From Erodium maritimum (lineage: Eukaryota; Streptophyta; Magnoliopsida; Geraniales; Geraniaceae), in NCBI GenBank assembly GCA_963921825.1, contig OY997596.1:16683001-16747000 (forward strand): 64,000 bases of DNA, in the 5' to 3' direction. Shown piece after piece: positions 46,113 to 58,291 of the stretch. Position 1 is the first letter of the stretch. Each line of letters starts with the position of its first letter. The position numbers were made by a program, and so were the translations under genes. The notes under the pieces were generated by a model. The model saw only the letters and a list, made by a program, of their open reading frames with translations. It was not told the DNA's origin and did not search any database.

Positions 46113-46859
46113 CCTGTCTACCTTTATTCGGTAGGACATGAGGGTTAGGAAAAAGATTGGATTACAACCCTGACAACCAACATCGACTCAGAGGATCAGC
46201 CAACACAGGACCCTCATAGGCCCAAAATAAAAGAGAACAAGCTTTCCAGAAAACATGGAGCTCAAGTAGGAAGCTCAACTTTTTCAACCAATATAAGGAG
46301 TGGAAAGGCGAACCACAAATTTAAAGTTTTTTAAAGGAGAAAGCTGTAACATCATTCTTGGGGTGCATAGATAAAAAAAAGAGGACGTTTGATCAAGTGG
46401 AGAACGACCTGACGGAACAAAAAATATATATTACTACTTCTAGTGTGTGTAAATAATTTGTTTTGATCGAAATATATAATTTTACTAAACATTAGATAAT
46501 AAAAACATATAAAAGATCAGCGGGAGAGCGGATCATTCGAAAATAATCCTACAAAATAATCTTAGAACCGTAACCGAGGAATAATCGGTCTTGACATAAG
46601 GGTTAAACGCCAACCAACAGAAATTGAAATGAAAAAAGAACCAATCTTACCTCGACCTGATCCACACACGAGTGCTTAAATGCTGCTTAATCCTCAGTGG
46701 GGGATTATAAAACATCTGTAATAAGTGCGCGATTTGGTCAGGGATCACAATAATTGGTAGAGGAACCCAAACAAGGGTTAGGTTGCTACTACTCCCCAGC
46801 AACCTATATCTCTTAGGGTTTCCTCATTTTTCCCGACGAGGATGTTTCTCAGCCCTCGG
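46113..46859. other. gene-free AT-rich interval
   Basis: I see no coding region. Parts of 46140-46330 and 46560-46850 are probably the 3' continuation of the minus-strand ORF1 remnant that follows, but I could not confirm this. Confidence 0.35.
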
Positions 46860-47760
46860 CTAATGCTCATACGAATCCTCTGCAACTAATGTATTGGGAG
46901 GGTTGAATGTACTCTTCTTGGCAAAGTTATTATGTGGCTCACTTCCAAAGGGAGGATGAGTAGAAATCTCTTCTTTCGCCACCTCGTAAGCTACCATCTC
47001 TTGGGAGTTCCCTCTTGGTTCCCTTGTGGTGCTTATTCCTCCCAATTGTGTAGGAGCCAAGGACCCTATATTACTTGTACCACCTAAATGTGGGTTAGGC
47101 AAGACGTTGGTTGTTATGACATATAGCCTTTCACGAGCCAAACCCTCCCCTTTCCTACTTGAAGGTTGAGTGGTCAAGATGGCTTTCGAAACTCGAGGTG
47201 TGCTGGTGCTTTAGGTAAGACATGGGTTATCACTTGTGGGCCTCGGGTTGGTGGCAGTGGTGAGAAACCTAAGGGGGGCCTTTGAAGATGAGCGAGTCAA
47301 CAGTTCCTTCCAATCCGTGCTTAAGTGCTGACCTAACTTTGTGTTCCCATATGGAGTAAGAGAAAGGTCAAAGCGTGGTGACTCGGTGTGGGAGTATCGC
47401 ACTCATGGATTGCATGCCCCAAGTTACCACTATTAAAACACTCGTGCATCAGAGTGGCCCGTACAGGGTCGGGAAGCTCGTTGAACCGAAGTACCATTGA
47501 ACGACGAAGGGGTTTGGCAAGTTCATCTAAAGGAAAACCATGATCTTTCCTCCCAAATAGAGTCCTCATTTGTCACATTGGACTCTCACACATCCTCCAT
47601 GCGTGTACCCCACTGTGGTTCCTATTATTTCAGTCATAACCTTCGGCGGAAACCCCCAAGCTTGGACTATAGTTGAATGCAATCCAACCGGGGAAGAGAC
47701 GTCGCATGCAGCGGTAGATCAACGAAGATGAGAGGGGCGCTAACAAAAAACCATGATTCA
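46860..47760 (-). pseudogene. LINE ORF1 remnant, minus strand
   Basis: Read down from 47569 the minus strand gives FPLDELAKPLRRSMVLRFNE and a zinc-knuckle-like MHECFNSGNLGHAIHEC. After frame changes a Ser/Thr/Pro-rich hinge follows (47402-46860). PLRR...RLGH..C is the plant LINE ORF1 pattern of the domain behind DUF4283. It is the complementary half of what is preserved in the plus-strand remnant at 43880-46112. No poly-A end is visible. Confidence 0.55.
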
Positions 47761-49774
47761 TTCCGTCTTACCCTTTCCTTCGCCTCTTACGATGCAAAAT
47801 AGAACTCGTACACATCTAAGGCTAAGTCATTCACCACCAGGCCCTCGGTCGAGGAGCCCCACCCTTGGTAACAACCCGAAGCATGACTTTCCGGTTGTAC
47901 GACCGGTTAGAGAGCAGGAGGCCAGCAATTCCATAGATTAGGAGTGTGAGTAAAAACGTAGACTAGGAAAATTACACAAAATCGAACCAGTTTGATCCTA
48001 AAATTACCTAATCTGAATGAAAGCAGACAAAATCGGGGTACTCGGATGTTTTGTATTTGGTACCGAATCCAATTCTCCAACCCCGCACAGGTCTGGGTAA
48101 AACCCAAACCAATCCTGACCTAAATTGACAGGTCTTAATTGATAGGCCCATTCATCCACATTCGGTCACATTTGGCCTAGGGTACCACGACCTCTTTAGG
48201 CCCACTTAGAGCCCAGATGACAGGTACAACCAGCCCATATGCATAGAAATCTATTTTATCTATAAAAGGAGAATAAGATTAGATTTCACGTGCTCCCTCC
48301 ACAGTGCATAGTCGAAATCCGCACACGTTACTCGTCGACTTCAATTTCATGTTTTTTTATCCGTATTTCATACACGTTTATTTGTTCCCTTTTTATTTTC
48401 CTTTTCCCACCATTTAATTGAGCTATATAGGTAGGACTCCATCCAATAACATTCAATGTGACTCTTGGCTAGGGTATGTACTCATGTACACGTCTTACCC
48501 TATCTGATACCCTAGCTCAACCTCAGGTTGAGCATCGTAGTTGGGTTCACCAATTTTCAACTATGACCCATCACTATGTAGGTGCTCCGCTAATGCGCAC
48601 GAAGTCCACATATGTCGTCCAAACCTACTACCCCTCTTTCCCATGGATGCTCCGCTAGTGAGCATGACACCCATTAGACAGGGAGATAGTAAGGTGTTGA
48701 TAATTGGGAGGTATCGGACATGACCTATTTTTACTTGTCCGGTTATGTTTAAAACTTTTGGCACATCCTAGATGCGATAATCACGTAAAGTACATTCCAA
48801 ATGTAATGATGCCTCCAATTACATCCAATGTAATTATTCCATTGAACCTGTCAACTACATCCAATGTAATGACGATTCTAAGGGCTCACAAACAAGGATA
48901 AAAAACCAATTTTATCTTTGCATGTGAGGTGATATGCTCGATAAATAAAGTTAAGCATGCAATTCTAAAACACATAGAATTAATCATGCAAAAACTAAAC
49001 CAAGCATAAAACTATAAATGTGCACATAATAGCCCTCTAAACTAACTCCCACTAGCTTCTTGAGCTCCTTTGACTCCAAGTCGATGTCAACACCCGAAAA
49101 GCCACCAATTGACCTTTTCGCCCTTTCTGCATCTTGAGCAAAATATTACAATTGAATACATGACTCGCATGTAGAGAAATAATAAATATTACAAATAAGT
49201 GGTACGACGACCACACCTCAAAAAAATTAATTACACGCTAACTCCAACGGCTTGCAGGCCGTGAAAAGCGATGAATAATTAAAACGACCTCAAGGCTATT
49301 ACGTGCACCATGCAAACATCACATCACACAAGATGTTATCACACCACATGTTATTTTCCAGTTTTAGTTTATAGCCAAGTTTTGAAAAAATTTTAATGCT
49401 CGGTTTATCAAAACCGTTCAAAAATGAAACTTTTAGAGATTTGATTTTTGAGTTCATCAAGACGGTTCCAAACTCTTCATGACTAACTAAACGTTTTTCC
49501 CGGCATTTCAACCATCCAATGTCCATGCTCGGCCTAGATCCATCCAACAGAGCCCCGTTCGCTCCCGGTTTCGGCTCCACGAGAGTCCCGCTCCCAAGAC
49601 CCGAAAAATCTAACTGTTTCAAAAATTTACAAATTTGAAATAATTTTCAAAAGTTCATTTTTCATGGCAACAAAACCATAAGCAAGAATTTAAAACATGC
49701 TATCAAACAATATGCAAATACAAGCAAAAAACGAAAACACAACCTAACTTTTGTGAATCCTAGAGGTAGCACGA
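47761..49774 (-). mobile_element. probable leader or internal region of a minus-strand Copia-type element
   Basis: The region lies directly inside (downstream on the minus strand) of the primer-binding site at 49775-49785. It is AT-rich at 48900-49750, with one open minus frame (49299-49622, MKQLDFSGLGSGTLVEPKPG) of unknown product. No gag or pol motif is recognisable, so the element is either non-autonomous or truncated. Around 48120-48400 a CTATAAAAGGAG box and a promoter-like stretch may mark a different LTR fragment. Confidence 0.4.
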
Positions 49775-49785
49775 CTCTGATACCA
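49775..49785 (-). other. tRNA-iMet primer-binding site
   Basis: On the minus strand the sequence immediately after the LTR end (CAACA, then one base) is TGGTATCAGAG, complementary to the 3' end of initiator methionine tRNA. This identifies the adjoining 49787-58291 segment as a 5' LTR in minus orientation. Confidence 0.85.
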
Positions 49786-49863
49786 CTGTTGGATCTCTTG
49801 GTAGGGTATGAGATGAACGGACTCACAGTGGAAAAACAATTAGCACAAAGAGACCATTAAAAC

Positions 49864-52800
49864 TGTCACGCCCCAATTTCAGTAAAACCGAACTAGGGAC
49901 GCGAACATTTTAAAACATAAAAACACTTGAAAACCTGTTTTCATTAAACTCTTTAAAAGTACCATTTGTTCAACAAAATTATAAATACAGTTTAAAACAC
50001 GCCCTAACAAGTGGACAAAGTACACAGTATCCGTCACTAGACTCAAAAGACAAAACCCGGACTCCGCTCCCAGCTCCACAAGCTTCGAGAGCTCACCTAG
50101 TCCGTCCCACGAACAGTACCTGTAGGAAAAGCAGCTAGGGGTGAGCGTTCGCTCACCACCACGGATAACAGACTGACTACGGCATAATTAGCAGGCAAAG
50201 CAAGTAACACCAACAATGACTCAACACCGGGGAAACCATCCCCAACCCAAGCACTCTGACTGAACAAACACCCACGATGACCTTCCTCGAACGACTCAAC
50301 ACTCTGACACGTAAAGTAGACCTGATCCAACGATTGACGACCTCTTCCAAGGACTCAAAAGAAAGTACGCAACATCAAACAGCATCACAAGGGATCACAC
50401 ACCAACCAAGATCACAAAGGATCGCACACCAAAACAAGATCACAAAGAATCGCAAACCAGCTGCCAAGAACGCCCTCCCGAGACTCTAACCCGACCAGGC
50501 CAACCCAAGAATGCTGCAACTTACCGGGACTCTAACCCATAAGCCAGCCGGAAAACGCTGCAACTTACTGGGACTCTAACCCATAAGCCAGCCGGAAAAC
50601 GCTGCAACTTACTGGGACTCTAACCCATAAGCCAGCCAAGGTATGCTCACAAACCCAAACCACACACGCGCGGCCAGGACCCCTTTATTGGCGGGCGGGC
50701 CCCCTACCCCGTCTGAACATGCAGACGCGTGTGCTCGTGGACCCCCGTTTCAGGAAGCGGGCCCCCAACCTCCGGTAACCACAATCACAATCACAAGCAA
50801 AATCAACAACCAGTAACAACACAGGTTCAACACTCATAGGCACTCATGGCCACCAAGACACCAACCGTAAAACTCGGACTCAACAGCCCCATAGGCACTC
50901 ACGGCCTCCCAAGACACACCGACAGTAAGACACGGACTGAACATCCCCACAGGCACTCACGACCTCTCAAGACACCAACCATAAAACACGCTTGCAACTT
51001 ATCGAGACTCTAACTCGTAAGCCAGCTAAAGAAAGCTTGCAACCCCCCGAGACTCTAACTCGGTAGGCCAGCCAAGACACCAACCTTAGTACACGGGCTC
51101 TCAAGGCCACCCAAAACACCAAAGGTAAAGACACGGGTTCAACAACCCCACGGGCACTCATGGCCACCCAAAACTCAACGATAAAACACGCTTGCAACTT
51201 ACCGAGACTCTAACTCGTAAGCCAGCTAAAACACCAACAGTAAAGTACGGGCTCTCATGGCCACCCAAACACGAATAATAACACGAGCTCTCATGGCCAC
51301 CCAAGACTCAACAATAATAATACACGGGCTCTCAAGGCCACCCAAAACTCGATAATAAAACACGGGCTCTCAAGGCCACCCAAGACACCAAATAAACAAT
51401 CAACCTCTGGATTAACCCAAGCCTCCAACAGTCCCAAAATCAACAGTTTCACAATCAACCTCCGGGCATGGTCATATGCCTCCAGTAAATCAATTACGCT
51501 AAGTTCTCTGCTCCTACGACACTACTAAATGTCACATGCATTTCCAGTATTCGCTACGTTCCCGTATCATGCATTTATAATATTTGATAACCTACTTAAC
51601 CCACGACACCCCGGTGTCACATGCAATTCTACAGTTAACTTTCCCTAGTCAGGGCCGAGATCCGGCTACTTTTCCCTACCTCAACTGAAGAGCAACCGCT
51701 ACGCTTCCTAGCTGCTGACGTTCTAGCTTGCTACCTCCGGGCTTCACTTCGATCGAAGCCGGACGCTAAGGATAACAAGACAGCCATAAATTAGAGGCGG
51801 TTCCTAGGTTAATCTAAAGGTCGCGATTAAACCACTTTAAAAACCGACAGTAGTCCCTTAAACTCGAGCGGGATAAAAGCGGGGTCACGGTGAATCGGGT
51901 GGAGTACCCGAGCACCGAAACCGGTGCATGCGAGGCACAGTCCCAATGCACGAGTCCCGAGGTCCGATTCAACGGTTCGCTTTTGTTCCCCTTTTTAACC
52001 CAGCTAGCAGTCCAATTTAACTAGAGTTCCAGATTCGTTCCTAATTCCGATTACCAATCGTTTATTCAAAACAGAACGGTTTTTGTTTTAAATCAAAATC
52101 CCTTTTATTTCAAATCTGTTTCTGTTCCGATCTTTTGAGCCAAAAAAGAATCAAGTTCGGTTTTTGAACAACCGTCCCTAAATCCCGTTTACAAATTCGA
52201 TTCTCAACTCCTCGATTTAAAACCGTTTTTAAAACCGAATTGATTTTAATTCCTTTTTATTTTAAATCCCTTTTTTTCTTAAATCGGATTTTCGTTTACA
52301 ACCTTTTCTTTCCAAAACCTTGATTCCGATTCCAACCAAAGCAGATCCAAAAACCGTCTTTTACTCCAATCTGATTTTTGATTCAAATATTTCCCTTTTT
52401 AAATTAAAACCACTTTCCTTTTCCTTTCTCGTTGAATTAGTTCTAGTCTCAAGACCCATTTTAAATCCATTTTAAATCGAAACTGAAATCAACCTTCTTC
52501 TGTTTCAATTTCTCAACTTTCAGTTTAAATTCGATTTCGCTAAACCTCTATCAAGAACAAAACTAGATACAATACTGACAAAGCTTCAGTTTATAGATTA
52601 AAAAAAAAAAACACCACAAGAACAGATCCATGAGTTCTCATTTCAACAAGAACAAAAACAACAGAAACTCGAAGTACAAATAAAGGGAAGATGGAGGGTT
52701 GTTGGTCAGAGTCCGACCACCGGCGGTGACCAACCCGGCCGGGGCTTCACGGTGTAACGCTCACCGTAGGAAGCAGAAAGGGCGGCGGCGACGGCTGCCG

Positions 52801-53569
52801 GAGCGGCGGAGCACGGCGGTTCAGCCTCGGATCCGGACGAGGCCGACGATCCCGTCCCCAGATCTGTCGCGCTCGTTGGCGAGTTCGTCCGAACGGCACG
52901 AAGACGGGACTCATGTGTGGGGGTGGAGGTCGGCTGGACGGTGCACGGCGGCGGTGGCCTCGGACGGCGACGCTCGAGGGTCGGGAGGAGCTCGGTGTTG
53001 GGAGGCGTGGCGGCCGTGTGGTGGCGACCGGAACGACGAGGCAGAGAGGACGAGGTCGGGAGAGTGGGTGGTGGCCGGATGGAGAGGGAAGGGTGGTCGG
53101 AGGCGGCGTGGGTGAGGGGCTCCGGCGAGAGGATCGGGACCAGAGAGGGAGGAGGGTCGGACGGCGAGCTCGGGCTCGGTCGGCGCTGGCGTGGTTGGAC
53201 GGAGGAGGTGAGGAGGACGGAGGTGAGGGTCGCCGGAGCTGGAGAAGGGAGAGGGAGCGGTGGTCGGGGACGGCCGGCGACGGAGGAGGAAGGAGAGGGT
53301 CGGCTGCGTGGGTCGAAGGCGAGAGGAGGGGGCGGCTGAAGGAGAAGGGGAAATGGGGATTAGGGTTTCAGAACCCTAATGCCCACCCTTTTATAGGTCG
53401 GGCTTTGGGCCGGCCATTTGGGCCTCAGACAACAAATGGGCTCAAGCCCAAACCGGGTCTGGCCTGCCCAGCTTCCATTCTGTTTTTTTTTTGCCACTTG
53501 TTTCAAGAACCTACCCTAAGGTTTTAGGATTTTAAATTAATACCCTAATGAAACGAAGCGGGTTTTACA
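49864..53569 (-). mobile_element. large solo LTR, copy L5
   Basis: The element is 3706 bp. On the minus strand it begins TGTAAAACCCGCTTCG and ends GGGGCGTGACA. The exact duplication AAAAC lies at 49859-49863 and 53570-53574. It has the perfect palindrome GTGAGCGTTCGCTCAC at 50141-50156 and repeats at 50500-51400. A very GC-rich block (52700-53340) has long open frames on both strands that lack ATG starts and domains. A TATAAAA box on the minus strand (53389-53395) lies only about 175 bases from the LTR start. Confidence 0.9.
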
Positions 53570-53574
53570 AAAAC

Positions 53575-54282
53575 CATGAAACAACTACCAAAGAATAGAA
53601 TCACAAAAAAATAAGCATTTTCGTACCAAATGAAGAACACCGAGTAAGGAATGATTTGGCTTGAGCCCCCAAGACGCCTATGTATCCTCTTAGAAATCAA
53701 AGCCACGTACTTCTTCTTATGAGGACTCAAGAACACAAAAATGGAGGAAGAACACAAGCTTGGTCGAAATTGTTTGGGGGGGGGGGGAATTGCTTCCTTT
53801 TGTGTGTTTTGTCTTATTATGTTGAAAAGATGACTCTCAAGTCATCTTATCCCATCACCATAATAGAAAAATAATAAATAGGACAAGGGATGGTGTAAAG
53901 TAGATATAAGTTGGTGGAACGTTGGAGGATTGAATCACCAACGACCTAATCTAGTTAGTTTAGTTAGAACCATATAGTTAAGACTTAACTAGTTGGTTCC
54001 ATGGGCCTTTGGTGGCATGGGCCGTCCATGAGCCTCGTGGGTGATGGCCCGTGGCCATTCCTGATGAGGTCCTGTGATGCACTCATCGCCTCCACGCCTC
54101 CCATCCCAGATATGTCCAACATTATCCGACACGATCAATCCCAAGACTCGAAGTCTTGTCTCAATCCATAAAGTCCTAACTACTTACAAGCACATGACCA
54201 AAACCCAGTTTTGGTCATCCCCCGTGACAACTTCCCTCTTGGTCATTCTCCATAAATGTGTTAATTAGTTTCATCCTCCGGT
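53575..54282 (-). other. Copia LTR spacer between L5 and L6
   Basis: About 0.7 kb of the host Copia LTR, with a G run near 53777-53789 and no gene. It separates two oppositely oriented members of the same LTR family. Confidence 0.6.
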
Positions 54283-54287
54283 GTAAC

Positions 54288-57200
54288 TGTAAAGTCCCGA
54301 AAATTTAATTGTCTTTACGGGTTTTAATTGACGGGATTGGGAAGCGGTAAAAAAAATAATTCAAAAGGCTGGACCGGGCGGGCCAGACCCGGCCCAAGCT
54401 GCAGACCCGGATAGCCCGGCCCACTTACCAGGCCTGCCTATTTAAGGGCAATTTTAGGGTCAAACCCTAAAATTCCCTTCCTCTCTCTTGCTACTCAGCC
54501 GCAGCCACCCTCCCCCACTCCTTCCTCTTCGTCGTCTCCGACCCCTCCTTCCGATCCCGTCTTCGGCGACCTCCCACGTCCGGCCAGCTCCTCCCACTCC
54601 TCGTCTTCTCCAGCTCACGTCGCCGGCCACACCACCGGCCTCCCTCCACCGGCCGTCCCTCTCTGTCCTCACCCAGTCCCGAACCCGACCTCACCCTCCG
54701 TGTTCCTCCTACTCCACGCCGTCGCCCTCCCACGACCACGCCGCCGGCCAGGATCTCTCCCTCACCGTCCGCTCCTTCTCCTCCGTCCGATTCTCCGACC
54801 ACCGCCGCCCCCGTCTCCTTTCCCCACTCCGTCCTGCCACACCGAGCCCCTCCTCCTCCCAGCCGCCCTCTTCTCCGCCCCTCACGCCGCCGCCGTCCAG
54901 ATCCACCTCCGTCCCTCTCGATTCCGGCCGTCCCGAGCCCGAGCTCGGCCACCACCGTCCGATTCCGGCCGTCCCGAGCCCGAGCTCGGCCGTCCCCGAC
55001 CATCCCGTCTCCCTTCTCCTCGTCGCCGTCCGCACGGCCGGCAAGCTCAACCGAGCCACCACCACCGCCGTTCCCACCGCCGTATCCACCGCCGCCACCG
55101 TTCGTTCCCACGGTTAGGCTTCGGCCGGCTACGCCCTTACCGGTGGTCAGCCGGTTGTGAAAACCGAGCCCTTTATTTTTCCCGTCTTCGTTTTTCTGTT
55201 GAATCTTGGCTGTCGTTGAAACACTTTGTGTTAAAGTGAACTGAGTACTGTACGTAACAAAAGGGTAATGAAATGAAACCTTTTTTCGAGTTAATTTGGA
55301 TTCTATTGAGGGTTAAAACTGTTAAAGAAATTTGATTAATATTGGATCGGTTTTTAAAGTAAAAAAAAGGGAATTAATTGAATCAAAATCAGTTTATAAT
55401 AAAAGATGGTTTTGGATCTGCTTTGGTTGAAATCGAAATCACGGTTTTGGAAAGAAAAGGGTTGTAAAATGGAAAATCAAGTTTAAGGAAAAAGGTTTTA
55501 AAATGAAAAGGAATTAAAAGCGTTTCGGTTTTAAAAACGGTTTAAATCGAGGAGTTGTGAATCTAAGTCGTAAACGGGATTTAGGGACGGTTGTTCAAAA
55601 ACCGAACCTAATTCATTTTGGGCTCAAAGATCGGAATAGAATCAGATTTGAAATAAAAAGGGAATTCGTTTTAAAATAAAAACCGTTCTGTTGTGAAAAA
55701 GGGTTATTAATCGGTTTTGGAAACGACTCGGGATTTCTGGGTAAAATGGACTGCTATTGGGTTTAAAAAGGAACAAAAGCGGACCGCTGAATCGAACCTC
55801 GGGATTCGTGCATTGGGACCGTGCCTCGCATGCACCGGTTTCGGTGCTCGGGTATTCAAACCCGATTCGCCGTGACCCCGCTTTTATCCCGCTCGAGTTT
55901 AAGGGACAACTGTCGGTTCTAAACTAGACTAATCGTAACCTTTAGTTTAACGGTGGAACCGTTATTAATCTATGGCTTTCGTGTTCTCTTTAGAGTCCGG
56001 CTTCGATCGAAGTGAAGCTCGGAGGTAGCGAGCCAGAACGTCAGCAGCTAGGAAGCGTAGGGGTTGCTCTTCAGTTGAGGTAGGGAAAAGTAGCCGGATC
56101 TCGGCCCTGACTGGGGAAAGTTGACAGTAGAATTGCATGTGACACCGGGGTGTCGTGGGTTGAGTAGGTTTATTTAATTATTAGAAAAGCATGATACGAG
56201 ATTGTAGCGTTTATGAGAAAGGCATGTGACACTTAGTAGTGTCGTAGGATCAGAGAACTTAGCGATAATTGAATTACTGGAGGCATATGACCACGCCCGG
56301 AGGTTGATTGTTTATTTTGGTGTCTTGGGCGGCCTTGAGAGCCCGTGTTTTATTATCGAGTTTTGGGTGGCCTTGAGAGCCCGTATTATTATTGTCGAGT
56401 CTTGGGTGGCCATGAGAGCCCGTGTTATTATTCGTGTTTGGGTGGCCATGAGAGCCCGTACTTTACTGTTGGTGTTTTAGCTGGCTTACGAGTTAGAGTC
56501 TCGGTAAGTTGCAAGCGTGTTTTATGGTTGGTGTCTTGGGAGGCCGTGAGTGCCCGTGGGGCTGTTGAGTCCGAGTTTTACTGTTAGTGTCTTGGTGGCC
56601 ATGAGTGCCTATGAGTGTTGAACCTGTGTTGTTACTGGTTGTGAACTTGCTTGTGATTCTGATTGTGTTTGCGATTGTGTTTGTGGTTACCGGAGGTTGG
56701 GGGCCCGCTTCCTGAAACGGGGGTCCACGAGCACACGCGTCTGCATGTTCAGACGGGGTAGGGGGCCCGCCCGCCAATAAAGGGGTCCTGGCCGCGCGTG
56801 TGTGGTTTGGGTTTGTGAGCGTACCTTGGCTGGCTTATGGGTTAGAGTCCCAGTAAGTTGCAGCATTTTCCGGCTGGCTTATGGGTTAGAGTCCCAGTAA
56901 GTTGCAGTATTTTCCGGCTGGCTTATGGGTTAGAGTCCCGGTAAGTTGCAGCATTCTTGGGTTGGCCTGACCGGGTTAGAGTCCCGGGAGGGCGTTCTTG
57001 GCAGCTGGTTCGCGATCCTTTGCGATCTTGTTTGGTATTGCGTGGTTGTTAGTCGTGTCTTTGGAGGAGGTCGTCAATCGTAGTGTGAGGTCTACATCAC
57101 GTGTCCGAATGTTGAGTCAGTCGAGGAAGGTACTGGTCGTGTGTGTGTCTTTTGGGTCGTGGTTGGTGTCCCCGGCTTTGTCTGCTAAGTATGCCGTAGT

Positions 57201-57512
57201 CAGTCTGTTATTCGTGGTGGTGAGCGAACGCTCACCCCTAGCTGCTTTTCCTACAGGTACCGTTCGTGGGACGGACTAGGTGAGCTCTCGAAGCTTGTGG
57301 AGCTAGGAGCGGAGTCCGGGTTTTGTCTTTTTAGTCTAGCGACGGATACCTCGCCTTTTTGTCCGCTTGTGGGACGTTTATGTTGATTTGTAATTATCCT
57401 TTGTTGAACTAAATTGTTATTGTAAATTGTTTTAATGGAAATGTTTGCAAAGTGTATTCTTATTCTAAACGTTTGCGTCCCGAGTTCGGTTTACTGAAAT
57501 TGGGGTATGACA
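54288..57512 (+). mobile_element. large solo LTR, copy L6
   Basis: The element is 3225 bp, begins TGTAAAGTCCCGAAAATTT and ends TTGGGGTATGACA. The exact duplication GTAAC lies at 54283-54287 and 57513-57517. TATTTAAGG at about 54440 sits 150 bases inside. The GC-rich block (54480-55120) has a 44-base tandem duplication near 54917-54990. Palindrome GTGAGCGAACGCTCAC is at 57220-57235. From 55800 on it is nearly identical, in inverse orientation, to L5, for example the stretch with GGGGGCCCGCCCGCCAATAA near 56760. Confidence 0.9.
57220..57235 (+). promoter_or_regulatory. perfect 16-bp palindrome conserved near the LTR 3' end
   Basis: GTGAGCGAACGCTCAC is followed by CCCTAGCTGCTTTTCCTACA and GGTAC. 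Exact or near-exact equivalents occur at 19918-19933, 50141-50156 and 17566-17582, always about 280-300 bases from the TGACA end. Confidence 0.75.
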
Positions 57513-58291
57513 GTAACCCTTAGGTTTATGCATGTCAATAGATCAACATAAAATCTCAATTTACTTGATCCTATATAAGTGGCAACTAACGAGACTTTAG
57601 TATTGCTTGATAGAGCATAACGAATCGACCCTATTAATTCTAACCTTTCCGTCGTGTATGTTATCCTTTTATCTCTGATATCCTAATTGAGATAAGGCAT
57701 AGAGCCGTCATTTATATTATTCTCAATCACGGTTCCTTGATATGTGAGGTGACTGAATATATGATGCCTAGTATCATGTGCATGTCCGTGCTATTCTTTT
57801 AGTCACTCTCGATCAAGCTATCATGTGCATATCTTTCCCATACCTTAGTATGAGGGATAAATCCCTTACCCATCTTTCGTGTCACTCATACAACCTATCT
57901 CTAAGCCAATCCTGGCTGTTATGGAAGTCATGTTACGAAAAACGTTAGACTAAGGTCAAACTAAGTTGTTGACTGCATATCGATCACAAAAACTCCTTGG
58001 TCTAAGGATACATGACAAGCTACGACACTAAATATGTTCATCACTCAATCAATGGCACATATTTAAGGTTGGTCGTCCAATATCATGTCTCATATGATAT
58101 CTATGATTAGACTCTAGAATCTCATTCAAATGACTAACATAACGTAACCCATAAAGAACCATATTTCATACTAGTTGCTTATAGTGAAGCTTTGTTGACT
58201 AGAGACCCATCGAGTGTGATCTATCTCGATCTCTGGTTCTATTCGCATGGTGGGCATAAATCAAAACACAGATCGATATATTACTCCAACA

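Larger units (their letters stand above)
49787..58291 (-). mobile_element. Copia-type LTR containing two nested solo LTRs
   Basis: The plus strand begins TGTTGGATCTC at 49787 and ends TTACTCCAACA at 58291. On the minus strand the LTR therefore starts TGTTGGAGTAAT and ends GATCCAACA before the primer-binding site. Removing the nested copies (49864-53569 and 54288-57512 with their duplications) leaves about 1.56 kb, a plausible Copia LTR length. TGTTGGA/TCCAACA ends are usual in Copia LTRs. The opposite LTR was not found below 49775, so the rest of the element is lost or unrecognised. Confidence 0.65.

Noticed and set aside
49299-49622. 107-codon minus-strand frame beside the Copia-type LTR
   Set aside because: No gag-like or other motif is visible. 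It is mentioned only within the internal-region entry and not called a gene.
52699-53527. Long open frames (up to 204 codons) in the GC-rich block of L5
   Set aside because: They begin with TTG-type codons or lie in several overlapping frames on a GC-rich, low-complexity stretch. They have no recognisable domain and sit inside a solo LTR.
54488-55239. Pro/Ser/Arg-rich open frames in L6
   Set aside because: Both strands and several frames are open simultaneously, as expected from GC-rich DNA. No ATG-led frame or domain supports a gene.
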